Positions 15,333-24,036 are shown, numbered from the stretch's first letter. The stretch: DNA of 64,000 bases from Arthrobacter sp. ISL-30 (GCF_018613855.1 NZ_JAGGPK010000014.1:47430-111429), one strand, 5' to 3'. The notes: generated by a model from the sequence alone, not told the origin. Numbers and translations are program-made.

Positions 15333-16529
15333 CTACACCACCAGGTCCTCATAGCGGGCGCCGCGGTAGAGCTCCTCGAAGGTGGCCAGCGTTCCCTCAA
15401 TGCTGTGCGTCACCACCATCTTCCTGCTGGCTTCGCCCATCGCCCGCAATTCCGCGGACGGCATCTCCAGCATTGCGGTGAGCTTAGCCGCCAGTTCCTC
15501 ACTGTCATTCGGTGTGAAGAGGAAGCCGTTCTGGCCGTCACGGACCAGATGAGGCAGGGCCATGGCATTTGCGAGCAGCACGGGCGTCGAGGCAGACATC
15601 GCCTCAAGGGTCACCAGGGACTGGAGCTCGGCGGTGCCGGGCATGCAGAAAATGTCTGCCTTGATATAGGCCTCGCGCAGCTCCTCATCGCTCGCCAGGC
15701 CCAGGAATTTCACGCGGTCTTGGAGCCCCAGCCTGGCGACCCTGGCTTCCAGGGCCGGACGCACCTCGCCTCCCCCGATGATCTCCAGGTGCACGTTCAG
15801 CGCTGCCGGGGTCTTCGCGACGGCGTCGATCAGCACGTCGACGTGCTTTTCCTCGGCCAGGCGGCCGACAAACAGCACAGTGGGGTGGGGGTGGGGTTCG
15901 ATCCACTCCCCCGGCTGCAGTTCGTAGGCCGCTGAATCAATACCGTTGGATAGCGGAAGGACCTTGCGAAGGAAGGCGTGTTCATGCATCGCCTTGGCGG
16001 CAAGTGGCGTTGGCGTTGTAACGACGTCGGCCTTGCCCATGACCTTGCCCATGTCCTTCCACGAAATCCGTCCAATGATGTTCTTGAACCATTGCGGGAA
16101 CGGAAGGAAGGGATTGAGGTTCTCAGGCATGAAGTGGTTGGTGGCAACAATGCGCACGCCACGCTTCACGGCTTCGTAGAGTACGTGTTCGCCGATCATG
16201 TAGTGGCTCTGGATGTGCACCACGTCTGGCTTGACCTTGTCAAAAAGCAGGCTGATTTCCTTCTTGATTTCCCAGGGAAAGCAAATGCGGAAGTAGTCGT
16301 GGGTGGGCACGGAGTGCGAGCGGAGCCGGTGGACGGTGGCTTCGTCGCGGAACTCCGTGAAACTCCTGCCTTTGTCCTGGCGGCAGGCCAGCACATGGAC
16401 GCTGTGACCGCGCGAGGTCATGCCCTTCGCCAGCCGATACCCGAACTGCGCTGCACCGTTGACATGGGGCGGGTAGGTGTCCGCGGCAATCAGGATAGAG
16501 AGCGGTTTATTACTGTCGGGAATGGTCAC
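15333..16529 (-). CDS. Glycosyltransferase, GT4 family (GT-B fold)
   Basis: A 398-aa protein from GTG 16529 with AGGAG 8 bases upstream. N-terminal A-D-T-Y-P-P-H-V-N-G-A-A-Q-F is the usual acceptor-domain start of actinobacterial alpha-mannosyltransferases of the PimB/MgtA type. The donor domain shows F-V-G-R-L-A-E-E-K-H-V-D-V-L and a late E-x7-E motif (T-A-E-L-Q-S-L-V-T-L-E-A-M). Such enzymes transfer a sugar from a nucleotide or GDP donor to lipid or cell-envelope acceptors at the membrane's inner face. The exact acceptor is unknown. The gene is transcribed alone. Confidence 0.88.
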   Translation of the reverse strand: MTIPDSNKPLSILIAADTYPPHVNGAAQFGYRLAKGMTSRGHSVHVLACRQDKGRSFTEFRDEATVHRLRSHSVPTHDYFRICFPWEIKKEISLLFDKVKPDVVHIQSHYMIGEHVLYEAVKRGVRIVATNHFMPENLNPFLPFPQWFKNIIGRISWKDMGKVMGKADVVTTPTPLAAKAMHEHAFLRKVLPLSNGIDSAAYELQPGEWIEPHPHPTVLFVGRLAEEKHVDVLIDAVAKTPAALNVHLEIIGGGEVRPALEARVARLGLQDRVKFLGLASDEELREAYIKADIFCMPGTAELQSLVTLEAMSASTPVLLANAMALPHLVRDGQNGFLFTPNDSEELAAKLTAMLEMPSAELRAMGEASRKMVVTHSIEGTLATFEELYRGARYEDLVV

Positions 16530-16652
16530 GTGGAGAACTCCTGATTGTCACGGTGCGGATGGTCTAATGCGGCAGCGACGAGTTGGTCGCTGTGCTGAAT
16601 CCGCGCTTCGCCGGACCGGGTTGGCGGTCGACCTTGAGATGCAGCTCCTGCC

Positions 16653-17558
16653 CTAAGCCTTCCGGCCTGTGGCCGCCTTCGCGTCGCGCTTGCGCGTGGT
16701 GACCTCCGGATGGTGCCGGCTCAGGGCAATAACCCCCACGATAGCAAGGGAAGCGGCCACCGCCATGGCGATTGCCATCACAGCATGGACATCGGGACGA
16801 AGCTCACCCAATATGGCAATCCCGATTGCGATACCCACGATGGGGTCGATCACGGTAAGCCCGGCAATCACGAGGTCCGGCGGGCCGGTGGAATAGGCAC
16901 TCTGCACGAACCAGGACCCCAGTCCCCCAGCTGCAACGATGGCAACAACGGTGTACCACTGGACGTTCAGCAGGAACAGCCCGTTCGGGTCCAGGAGGTG
17001 TTTTCCGATAATCCGGGTCAGGACGGCGACGAAACCGAACAGCACCCCCGCGCCCAGTATGTAGACAAAGGCGTTCATCCGGTGGCGGAACATTACGGCC
17101 AACGAGCCAAAGAGGCCCACCGCGAGCGCAAGCAGCAGCACGACGGTGAGCTCGTCCTCACCGCTCACATGGTGGTTTTCCTGTGTGACGTTCACTGCCA
17201 GCAGCACGAACAGTGCCGAACCGGTAACGCAGGCCGAAATCGCGACCACCGTGGCCCGGTTGATGCTCAGCCCCTGGTCCCTGGCGTTGACCACAGTGGT
17301 GATGACTAGCGCGATAGCGCCGATAGGCTGCACCACAGTCAGCGGCGCCGAGACCAGTGCGACGGCGTTCATGGCCATACCCGCGAAGAGAAGCAACAAC
17401 CCGAGCACCCAGCGCGGATTGCGAAGCAGGCGCAGGAAGCCGTTCGAGCTTAGGGCCAGGCCGCCTGTGTCTGCCTTGACCGCGCTGCCCTGGCGCTGAG
17501 CGCCGAAAGCCAGGCAGAAAGCACCAAGTACTGCGAGAAAAACCGCGAGCCAGACCAT
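16653..17558 (-). CDS. DMT-superfamily membrane transporter
   Basis: A 301-aa polytopic protein with about nine or ten hydrophobic segments, beginning M-V-W-L-A-V-F-L-A-V-L-G-A-F-C-L-A-F-G. It carries the small-residue-rich helices of the drug/metabolite transporter family (A-L-V-S-A-P-L-T-V-V-Q-P-I-G-A-I-A; G-L-T-V-I-D-P-I-V-G-I-A-I-G). Substrate unknown. Its ATG overlaps the stop of the upstream phosphatidyltransferase by one base (TGATG), so the two are surely cotranscribed. The C-terminal tail is basic (T-R-K-R-D-A-K-A-A-T-G-R-K). Confidence 0.85.
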   Translation of the reverse strand: MVWLAVFLAVLGAFCLAFGAQRQGSAVKADTGGLALSSNGFLRLLRNPRWVLGLLLLFAGMAMNAVALVSAPLTVVQPIGAIALVITTVVNARDQGLSINRATVVAISACVTGSALFVLLAVNVTQENHHVSGEDELTVVLLLALAVGLFGSLAVMFRHRMNAFVYILGAGVLFGFVAVLTRIIGKHLLDPNGLFLLNVQWYTVVAIVAAGGLGSWFVQSAYSTGPPDLVIAGLTVIDPIVGIAIGIAILGELRPDVHAVMAIAMAVAASLAIVGVIALSRHHPEVTTRKRDAKAATGRKA

Positions 17559-18181
17559 CAGGCGGATCCGCCGTCGTCGTTCCTGAGTTCGCGGCCCTTA
17601 CTGCGAATGGCCCAGAAGTAGTTCCAGGCTGCCACCCAATGGCCCACCAGGCCCAGCCCGAGGAAGATCCAGGCAACCACGAAATACACGTCCGTCAGCG
17701 GGATCGGAAGCTTGGACAGCACAAGCAGCGGGGTTCCGGCAAGCAGCAGCCCCGTACGGATCTTTCCGATCCGGCTCACGGGCAGGTCAGGGTGGCCCCG
17801 GAAATAGAAAAGCGACACGGACCCAAGGATGATGTCCGGCACCACCAGGGCGGCAAGGTACCACCACTGCACGACGCCGGCGATCGCCAGCGTGACTGCG
17901 ACGGCGATGAGGGCCAGCCGGTCGGCGGCGGGGTCCAGTACCCGACCGAGCTTAGAGGTCTGGTTGAAGCGCCTCGCCACGTAGCCGTCGATCCAGTCGG
18001 TGCTGCCCATGATGGCCAGGACGAGTACGGCGTAGCCATATTCGCGCTGTGCCAGGACCAGCCATACGAACAGCGGCACGCCCATAAAGCGGAGCACTGT
18101 GAGGAGGTTGGGGACGGTGAAGACCACGTCGTGGTCGATTGGCGGCTGGCCTGGCCGCTCACCGGCGCCGATGAACTTCAT
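17558..18181 (-). CDS. CDP-alcohol phosphatidyltransferase family protein (PgsA-like)
   Basis: A 207-aa integral membrane enzyme that joins a CDP-linked donor to an alcohol, as in phosphatidylglycerol-phosphate or phosphatidylinositol-phosphate synthesis. The full active-site motif D-G-x2-A-R-x8-G-x3-D-x3-D is present: D62, D65-G66, A69-R70, G79, D83 and D87. Several hydrophobic helices follow. GGGGGA precedes ATG 18181. The acceptor alcohol is not determined by these motifs. It is cotranscribed with the DMT transporter. Confidence 0.88.
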   Translation of the reverse strand: MKFIGAGERPGQPPIDHDVVFTVPNLLTVLRFMGVPLFVWLVLAQREYGYAVLVLAIMGSTDWIDGYVARRFNQTSKLGRVLDPAADRLALIAVAVTLAIAGVVQWWYLAALVVPDIILGSVSLFYFRGHPDLPVSRIGKIRTGLLLAGTPLLVLSKLPIPLTDVYFVVAWIFLGLGLVGHWVAAWNYFWAIRSKGRELRNDDGGSA

Positions 18182-18284
18182 CTGTCCCCCTTTCCGTACT
18201 TTCGGCTGTGACGTGGCGGCTGCTTAATCCGGCCCCGGAGATCGCATTGACGGCAACCCCGTCGGGAGGAAGCGGCAATCAAGC

Positions 18285-19130
18285 CTACTGCCGGAAGAGC
18301 CTTCGCAGCAGCACAACCAGTACGGTGGCAGATACGGCGAACGCTGCCAGCGCTTTCCAGCGTGCCGCGAGGCGTTCCGGAAGGTCGTCCGGGAGGGATT
18401 CGCCCAGCGCGCTGAGCCGCCTCCGGGCAACGTTCCTTCCGTCATCGAGCCGACGGCCGGCGGCGTCCAGGAGAACCTTGCCTTGCGTCTTGACGTCCAG
18501 TTCCACGTCCAGTTCGTCCCGAACACTGGCGAGGTGGTCTCGTCGCTGGCCCAGCCGACGCCGGAGCTCGGCCTCGCTGACTGGTTTTTCGTCCGCATCA
18601 CGGGCGGCGGCCTTCGCAGCCTTTTCGGCCTTGGCCTTCGCCGCCTCCGCTTCCTTGGCTGCCTTTTCAGCCTTGCCCTGCTCGGAGTTTGGATCAAGCT
18701 TCCGGGCATCGAAGCTGGTGCCTTCCTTCGCGATGCCAAGGTCATGCTTGATGCCACGGATGGTGTCCTCCGGCATTAGGGGCATGGCCTTCTTGAACTT
18801 GAGGAGGCCGGTTACTGCTCCAATGGCCACGATGAGCAGGAACAGTGCCGCAACCAGGAGGGCGGCAAGCCAGCCGGGCATCACGGTAGCGAGGCCAAGG
18901 ATTGCGGCAACAATCAGTGCGACGACCAGGAAGGTCAGAAAGACAAGGGCTACACCGAAAAACGCGCCGGCAACGCCCACCTGGGTCGCCTTGCGCTTGA
19001 TCTCCTCCTTCGCCAGTCGGATCTCGTCATTCAGCTGCCTGGGCGCCAGCATAGCCACAAGCTTCAGGGTCTTCGGCAAGGCCGTGATGCGGGGCCCCTG
19101 GATTGTCTCACTGCTGTGACGTCCACTCAT
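18285..19130 (-). CDS. Holin-X-like membrane domain fused to DUF3618
   Basis: A 281-aa protein. The N-terminal half carries two long transmembrane helices about residues 55-80 and 85-110 (F-L-T-F-L-V-V-A-L-I-V-A-A-I-L; L-A-A-L-L-V-A-A-L-F-L-L-I-V), typical of the actinobacterial holin-X/phage_holin_3_6 family. An Ala/Lys/Glu-rich linker follows. A DUF3618-type segment comes next (S-E-A-E-L-R-R-R-L-G-Q-R-R-D-H-L-A-S), then a C-terminal membrane anchor (A-F-A-V-S-A-T-V-L-V-V-L-L-R-R). In actinobacteria these two domains are usually adjacent genes. Despite the name, a phage lysis role is unlikely; envelope maintenance is a guess. Confidence 0.75.
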   Translation of the reverse strand: MSGRHSSETIQGPRITALPKTLKLVAMLAPRQLNDEIRLAKEEIKRKATQVGVAGAFFGVALVFLTFLVVALIVAAILGLATVMPGWLAALLVAALFLLIVAIGAVTGLLKFKKAMPLMPEDTIRGIKHDLGIAKEGTSFDARKLDPNSEQGKAEKAAKEAEAAKAKAEKAAKAAARDADEKPVSEAELRRRLGQRRDHLASVRDELDVELDVKTQGKVLLDAAGRRLDDGRNVARRRLSALGESLPDDLPERLAARWKALAAFAVSATVLVVLLRRLFRQ

Positions 19131-19316
19131 CAGTTCCGCCTTACTGCTTCCCTTGACGCTTCGGTTTCGGCAAATTCTCTACGCTGGCTCGGCTTCCCGA
19201 ACGCACCTGTCCACAAAACTATCATTCAGCCTCAGGCTCAACTTGCGGGTCTCCAGCGCGGTGAGTCGCCTCCAACGCTGTAAAAAGTTCGCCCGGCACC
19301 CCTAGGATGGAACTTC

Positions 19317-20540
19317 GTGAACACTCCCCCCAATCCGGGCGATGCCCTGAGCCGGCGCCGAAAATTCCTTTACATCCTGCTCCTGGGTGCGCTGACGGCT
19401 CTTGGCCCGTTCACTGTGGATCTCTACCTGCCAGCCTTTCCCGCCCTGGAGGAGAGCTTTGACGTAACCGCCGCGGCCATCCAGCTGACCCTGACCGGAA
19501 CCACGGTAGGTTTCGCCGTCGGACAGCTGGTGGTGGGTCCCTTCAGCGACAGGTTTGGCCGCCGCGGGCCCTTGATCCTGGCCACGACACTGCATATTGC
19601 CTCCTCCCTGGGAGCGGCGCTGGCCACGGACATCACCACACTCTCCGTATTTCGGGTCCTCATGGGGGTAGGCGCCGCAGGCGGCGGGGTAGTTGCCATG
19701 GCCATGGTCCGGGACCTGTTCAGCGGCTATCCCATGGTGCGGATGTTCTCCCGCATGGCCCTTGTGAACGGCCTTGCCCCCATCCTGGCCCCGGTTATCG
19801 GCTCCCAACTGTTACTCGTGATGCCATGGCCCGGGATCTTCTATTTCCTGGCTGCCTACGGGAGCCTTGTGGTTATGGCCTCGATATTCCTGATCAGGGA
19901 GACATTCCCTCCCGAACGCCGTAGCCAGTCCGGCAATACCTTCCGCCAGCGCTACAAAGCCGTACTGTCAGACCGGATTTTCGTGGGCATGCTGTTAGTG
20001 GGTGGCTTCAACTTCGGCGGACTATTTGCCTACCTGTCTGCATCCCCGTTCCTCTTCCAGCAAGTCTATGGCTTCTCGGCCCAGGAATACGGGCTGCTCT
20101 TCGGTATCAACTCCCTGGGAATCGTGGCGGGGGTGCAGATCAGCTCCCGACTCATCAAACGCATTCCACCACAATGGATCCTTGCCTGCTCCACAGCATC
20201 CACGCTCCTCATGGGCGCTTTGATCGTGGGGCTGGACCTGCTCGGTGCCGGCCTATGGGGAATTCTGGTTCCATTGTGGTTGTACATCCTGTCGACGGGC
20301 CTTTCCTTCCCCTGCGTGCAGGTCATTGCCTTGTGGAAGCACGGGGCCCAAGCGGGTACGGCGGCGTCATTGCTCGGTGCGTCCACATTCATGATGGCCG
20401 GCATTATTTCGCCGATTGTGGGCTGGCTCGGCGTCGGTTCAGCGGTACCTATGGGCTCTGTCCAGGCCCTGTGCCTGCTCGGTGGCCTGACCGCCTTGTG
20501 GCTTGTTGTCCGCCCTCAGACCGTTCCGTCGATTCACTAG
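19317..20540 (+). CDS. Bcr/CflA-type MFS multidrug efflux transporter
   Basis: A 407-aa major facilitator with 12 predicted helices, from GTG 19317 with AGGATGG upstream. The motif G-P-F-T-V-D-L-Y-L-P-A-F-P-A-L in the first helix and G-P-F-S-D-R-F-G-R-R in the loop between helices 2 and 3 are characteristic of the Bcr/CflA drug-proton antiporters (bicyclomycin, chloramphenicol and others). The drug specificity cannot be read from sequence. It is followed after 19 bases by a small Gly-zipper membrane protein on the same strand. Confidence 0.9.
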   Translation: MNTPPNPGDALSRRRKFLYILLLGALTALGPFTVDLYLPAFPALEESFDVTAAAIQLTLTGTTVGFAVGQLVVGPFSDRFGRRGPLILATTLHIASSLGAALATDITTLSVFRVLMGVGAAGGGVVAMAMVRDLFSGYPMVRMFSRMALVNGLAPILAPVIGSQLLLVMPWPGIFYFLAAYGSLVVMASIFLIRETFPPERRSQSGNTFRQRYKAVLSDRIFVGMLLVGGFNFGGLFAYLSASPFLFQQVYGFSAQEYGLLFGINSLGIVAGVQISSRLIKRIPPQWILACSTASTLLMGALIVGLDLLGAGLWGILVPLWLYILSTGLSFPCVQVIALWKHGAQAGTAASLLGASTFMMAGIISPIVGWLGVGSAVPMGSVQALCLLGGLTALWLVVRPQTVPSIH

Positions 20541-20559
20541 CCATGGAACGCAATTAGCA

Positions 20560-20754
20560 ATGGAACGCAAGCAGCCTTCCCGCAAACCCTCCCGCAATGG
20601 CCGAGGTCTTTTCCTCGGCGCCGTGGTGGGCGCCATCGTTGGGTTCTTCATTGGTCGTGGGGCGGGAAACCCCGTGTTCGGCGCCCTGCTTGGTGCCGTC
20701 GTCGGGGCCGCCCTGCTTTATCGAGTCAACCCAGGCCCCTGGAAGCGCCGCTGA
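20560..20754 (+). CDS. Small glycine-zipper membrane protein
   Basis: A 64-aa protein starting M-E-R-K-Q-P-S-R-K, with a Gly/Ala-rich hydrophobic hairpin (F-L-G-A-V-V-G-A-I-V-G-F-F-I-G-R and F-G-A-L-L-G-A-V-V-G-A-A-L-L). Regular G-x3-G spacing indicates packed helices. I start at ATG 20560, since the longer frame overlaps the MFS gene. ATGGAACGCAA also occurs 17 bases upstream, where it opens a four-codon minicistron (20543-20557). The 3' end overlaps the convergent fusion gene by 29 bases. Function unknown. Confidence 0.55.
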   Translation: MERKQPSRKPSRNGRGLFLGAVVGAIVGFFIGRGAGNPVFGALLGAVVGAALLYRVNPGPWKRR

Positions 20755-22117
20755 TCTCCGACGACAGGTACCGAACGAACCAGTCCCTGGCGAGTATGGA
20801 CACCTCCTCCAAAGTGCCGGGCTCCTCGAACAGGTGGGTTGCCCCTTCGACAAGCTCCAGCCGGTTGTGGCACTTCAGGAAGGCTTTTGCTTGGCGGTTG
20901 AGTTCGAGGACCCGATGATCTGCAGAGCCGACGATCAGGAGTGTCGGGGCGCGGACCAAGGCAAGCTTCTCCTCAGCCAAATCCGGACGGCCCCCTCGTG
21001 AAACAACTGCGCCGATGTGGTCCCCTTGTTCGGCCGCCGCCCACAATGCGGCACCCGCTCCGGTACTGGCGCCGAAGTATCCCACCCCGGATGAAGCCAC
21101 AGCCGGCCTGCCGGCAAGCCAGTCCGTTGCAGCGCGCAGCCTGCGAGCAAGCAGTTCCACGTTGAATACGTTTGCCCGATTGAGCTCTTCCCGGGGGCTG
21201 AGCAGGTCAAGCAGCAAAGTGCCCAGGCCTGCCTCTTGGAGTACCGCGGCGACGAACTGATTTCGCGGACTGTGGCGGCCGCTGCCGCTTCCGTGGGCGA
21301 ACACGACTATTCCGGCAGCCGGTCTTGGAAGGTACAGCCGTCCTTCGAGCAGCACCTCCTCAAATGGGATCTGCACATCTTCATCAAGTCCAGGTTCGGC
21401 TTCCTCAAGTCCAGGTTCGGCTTCCTCCAGTCCGGGGTCGGGGACGGCAGAAGATGCTTCGTTCAGTCGCTTGGCCGCAGTATTGAGCAGCCGCAGCACA
21501 TCATCGTCAGGTACAGGTGAGAAGTCATGGTAGTGGTAGCCGATGGCCACGAGCTTCCGGGGCGTCGCAAGGCACATCACGTCGTCCGCTTCCGCCAATG
21601 ACGCAATGACTTCGGCGGAAGCAACAGGAACGGCAAGGATTACTCTCGCAGCCCCCAGCTTCCGTGCGATTGTGCATGCCACCCTGGCTGTTGACCCCGT
21701 GGCGATCCCGTCATCAACAATGATGGCAATGCGGCCTTTCAGGTCTATTCGCCGACGCCCGGCGCGCAGTCGTGCCACCCGTTCATCGAGCACAGCGCGC
21801 TCGCGCCGCTCAACAGCGCGCAACTCTTCCTGCTTGACCTTTGCGGCCGAGAGGACAGCTTCATCCAGCACATACGCCCCTTCCTCCCCGATTGCTCCCA
21901 TCGCAAGCTCGGGTTGGAGCGGTACGCCCAGCTTGCGCACCACGATCACATCCAAGGGTGCGTCGAGGGCCGCCGCAACCTGGAAAGCCACCGGGACGCC
22001 GCCGCGAGGCAGTCCAAGGACCACTGAATCCTGGCCGCGCAGATACGCCAGGCGCAGCCCCAACTGCCGCCCTGCATCAGGCCTGTCCTCAAAAATGGCC
22101 ATCGCGACATTTCCCAT
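20726..22117 (-). CDS. Phosphoribosyltransferase fused to an alpha/beta hydrolase
   Basis: A 463-aa two-domain protein. Residues 1-215 form a type I phosphoribosyltransferase with the PRPP loop V-D-D-G-I-A-T-G-S-T at 134-143. An acidic linker near 226-248 carries the repeated unit P-G-L-E-E-A-E. The C-terminal half is a dienelactone-hydrolase-like alpha/beta hydrolase: A-H-G-S-G-S-G-R-H-S-P-R-N after the first strand, nucleophile in F-G-A-S-T-G-A, acid in V-G-S-A-D-H-R, histidine in G-A-T-H-L-F. Similar fusions are known in mycobacteria and relatives, but the reaction sequence is not established. ATG 22102 (M-A-I-F-E-D) is an alternative start. Confidence 0.85.
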   Translation of the reverse strand: MGNVAMAIFEDRPDAGRQLGLRLAYLRGQDSVVLGLPRGGVPVAFQVAAALDAPLDVIVVRKLGVPLQPELAMGAIGEEGAYVLDEAVLSAAKVKQEELRAVERRERAVLDERVARLRAGRRRIDLKGRIAIIVDDGIATGSTARVACTIARKLGAARVILAVPVASAEVIASLAEADDVMCLATPRKLVAIGYHYHDFSPVPDDDVLRLLNTAAKRLNEASSAVPDPGLEEAEPGLEEAEPGLDEDVQIPFEEVLLEGRLYLPRPAAGIVVFAHGSGSGRHSPRNQFVAAVLQEAGLGTLLLDLLSPREELNRANVFNVELLARRLRAATDWLAGRPAVASSGVGYFGASTGAGAALWAAAEQGDHIGAVVSRGGRPDLAEEKLALVRAPTLLIVGSADHRVLELNRQAKAFLKCHNRLELVEGATHLFEEPGTLEEVSILARDWFVRYLSSEISGASRGLG

Positions 22118-22369
22118 CAGGGGCTTTCATCAGGACAGTGGACTCGCCCCATCGGCAACAGGGTCCGCGGGCCAGGAAAGGCCCGCGACAGGCTCCTGCT
22201 CCCACTATCCCTCACGGATTAGGACAAATCGAGGCCTTTCGTAGCAAGAAATTGCTGAGGTGCGGTCTGCGAGGTTTCGACGGCGGATAACGCCTCAGGA
22301 GGCTGACTGGCCGGAGAAAAGGAAGCGGTTCATGCTGATAGGAGAAGCCATGCACCTTGGAGGTGGAGC

Positions 22370-23365
22370 ATGCAGATCGCGCTCCTTGGGGACGTGATGC
22401 TCGGCCGGCTGGTAAACGACCACCTAAAGACAGCCGATCCGGCCTACGTTTGGGGGGACACCCTCTCGATCCTTCGGCAGGCGGATCTCAGGTTCGCCAA
22501 CCTCGAATGCGTCCTCGCGGACGATGGCATGCCTGTGGCAGGCAAGGTGTATCACTTCCGCTCGGATGTAAAGAACGTGGCGAGCCTGACGTCCGTGGCT
22601 ATCGATGTTGTGTCACTCGCCAACAACCATGTGCTGGACTTCGGAGTTGAGGCGTTGCGGGAGATGTTGCCGGCGCTCGAACAGCACGGGATCCTGGCGA
22701 CAGGAGCAGGATTGGACCTGGCTACAGCCCGGCGACCTGCAGTCAAGTACTTTGGCCCAACGGCGGTGGGCTTCATCGCGTTCACCGACAATGAGCCGGG
22801 TTGGGAGGCAACCAGCCACTCTCCAGGGACCCACTATGTCCCCGTGGACGACATCGACTACAGGAGAGCGGATTTGTTGGACCTGGTCCGGCGGACGAAG
22901 GGCAGGATCCAGTTGCTGATCGTTTCGGCACATTGGGGTCCCAACTGGGGAGCCGGTGTCCCGCCTGCGCATCAGCTACTGGCCCACGCGCTGATCGATG
23001 CGGGGGCCGACGTCGTGTTCGGCCATTCAGCCCACATTTTCCGCGGCGTCGAAATCCACAGGGACAGGCCCATCATCTATAGTGCCGGCGACTTTGTGGA
23101 TGATTACGCCGTGGACCCGGACGAACGCAACGACCAGTCGTTCATCTTCCTCTTGGAGACCAAAGGAAGCCTGCCCAGTAGCTTGCGACTGCATCCGACG
23201 AATATCGTCCGCCTGCAAACCCGTCTGGCGCGTCGAAGCGCCGGGGCAATTGCCGAGCGGATGCAACGGCTGAGCAGCCGGCTGGGTACGCGGAGCAGCT
23301 GGATCGAGGCGGACAAAATTCTAGAGATACCGATAGCCTCCAGTGAAGCGGAGAATCCCGACTGA
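22370..23365 (+). CDS. CapA/PGA_cap family protein (metallophosphatase-like)
   Basis: A 331-aa protein with the CapA fold found in poly-gamma-glutamate capsule proteins and many other bacterial enzymes. Conserved blocks: G-D-V-M-L-G-R (residues 7-13), F-A-N-L-E-C, S-L-A-N-N-H-V-L-D-F-G, S-A-H-W-G-P-N-W, G-H-S-A-H-I-F-R-G-V-E. The D, N, H and W-G residues are the expected metal-site ligands of this calcineurin-like fold. GGAGGTGG precedes ATG 22370. No capB/capC partners are present, so capsule synthesis is not implied. No signal peptide. Confidence 0.85.
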   Translation: MQIALLGDVMLGRLVNDHLKTADPAYVWGDTLSILRQADLRFANLECVLADDGMPVAGKVYHFRSDVKNVASLTSVAIDVVSLANNHVLDFGVEALREMLPALEQHGILATGAGLDLATARRPAVKYFGPTAVGFIAFTDNEPGWEATSHSPGTHYVPVDDIDYRRADLLDLVRRTKGRIQLLIVSAHWGPNWGAGVPPAHQLLAHALIDAGADVVFGHSAHIFRGVEIHRDRPIIYSAGDFVDDYAVDPDERNDQSFIFLLETKGSLPSSLRLHPTNIVRLQTRLARRSAGAIAERMQRLSSRLGTRSSWIEADKILEIPIASSEAENPD

Positions 23366-23422
23366 CTCGCATTCGTTGTCGTAATACGAGAGCTAATGAC
23401 GACAACAAGTGCCAGTTACTTG
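23363..23422. repeat. REP-like imperfect palindrome
   Basis: Left arm TGACTCGCATTCGTTGTCGT (23363-23382) and the reverse complement of 23399-23418 agree at 16 of 20 bases, with an inner perfect 8-bp part (GTTGTCGT/ACGACAAC). The same arm sequence recurs at 63954-63973 with 18 of 20 matches, so this looks like a dispersed intergenic repeat family. Confidence 0.6.
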
Positions 23423-23470
23423 GGCGGCCACGCGCTTTTGTCCGCTACAGCCCGGCGATAAAGTTGGAAT

Positions 23471-23878
23471 GTGCCCAACCGGCGGGATCGAACGCCTTTA
23501 CCAGCGATGTGGCAGCGCCGTGATGACGGAATCCTGCCGCTGTGGTGGGACCGCTTGTGTTCCGTGACCAGCGAGCAGTCAGCGGCGCTCTATGCGGCCG
23601 GGCTCTTCACGGAGGACCGGCGCAGGCCAATCGCCCAATGGTTCAACCCAGCCTTCGATGCCGCGCTCCTGGTGGCGCCTGAGACCTCTCCCGAATGGCC
23701 TGTGCAGCGGTTCGGGATCTTCTACGCCCCGCCGGGCGCTGGCTTTACGAGGGTCTATTCCGCGCCGCATGAATGGCATCCGCGCGAACCCCGAAAATCG
23801 CCCACTGAGGCTGAAGCGTTCAAAGCGGCCGTTGCCGAAGCCGAACGATTCCTGCAGGTGGAAATGGATTTCGTCTAG
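23471..23878 (+). CDS. Hypothetical protein
   Basis: A 135-aa protein from GTG 23471 (M-P-N-R-R-D-R-T-P-L-P-A-M-W), or possibly from the internal ATG at M13. It is rich in Trp and Pro (I-L-P-L-W-W-D-R-L-C; P-E-W-P-V-Q-R-F-G-I-F-Y). The end is an amphipathic helix (E-A-E-A-F-K-A-A-V-A-E-A-E-R-F-L). No membrane segment or known motif is seen. Codon use is good. The family is not recognised, and the minus-strand tRNA terminators follow. Confidence 0.6.
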   Translation: MPNRRDRTPLPAMWQRRDDGILPLWWDRLCSVTSEQSAALYAAGLFTEDRRRPIAQWFNPAFDAALLVAPETSPEWPVQRFGIFYAPPGAGFTRVYSAPHEWHPREPRKSPTEAEAFKAAVAEAERFLQVEMDFV

Positions 23879-23916
23879 GACTGCCTCCAGAAGCTGACGC
23901 CCTGAGCGATGGCAAC

Positions 23917-23958
23917 AAAAAAGGGCCCCTGACCGGCTATGAAACCTGTCAGGGGCCC
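23917..23958 (-). terminator. Intrinsic terminator of the first tRNA-Asn
   Basis: On the minus strand GGGCCCCTGAC (23958-23948) pairs with GTCAGGGGCCC (23933-23923), followed by TTTTTT (23922-23917). A textbook rho-independent terminator. Confidence 0.92.
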
Positions 23959-23963
23959 GCGCG

Positions 23964-24036
23964 CTCCTCCGACTGGACTTGAACCAGTAACCCTTCGATT
24001 AACAGTCGAATGCTCTGCCAATTGAGCTACGGAGGA
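23964..24036 (-). tRNA. tRNA-Asn (GUU), downstream copy
   Basis: A 73-base cloverleaf: acceptor TCCTCCG/CGGAGGA, anticodon loop CTGTTAA (GTT, asparagine), T arm CTGG-TTCAAGT-CCAG, discriminator G. It is identical to the copy at 24162-24234. Confidence 0.95.
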
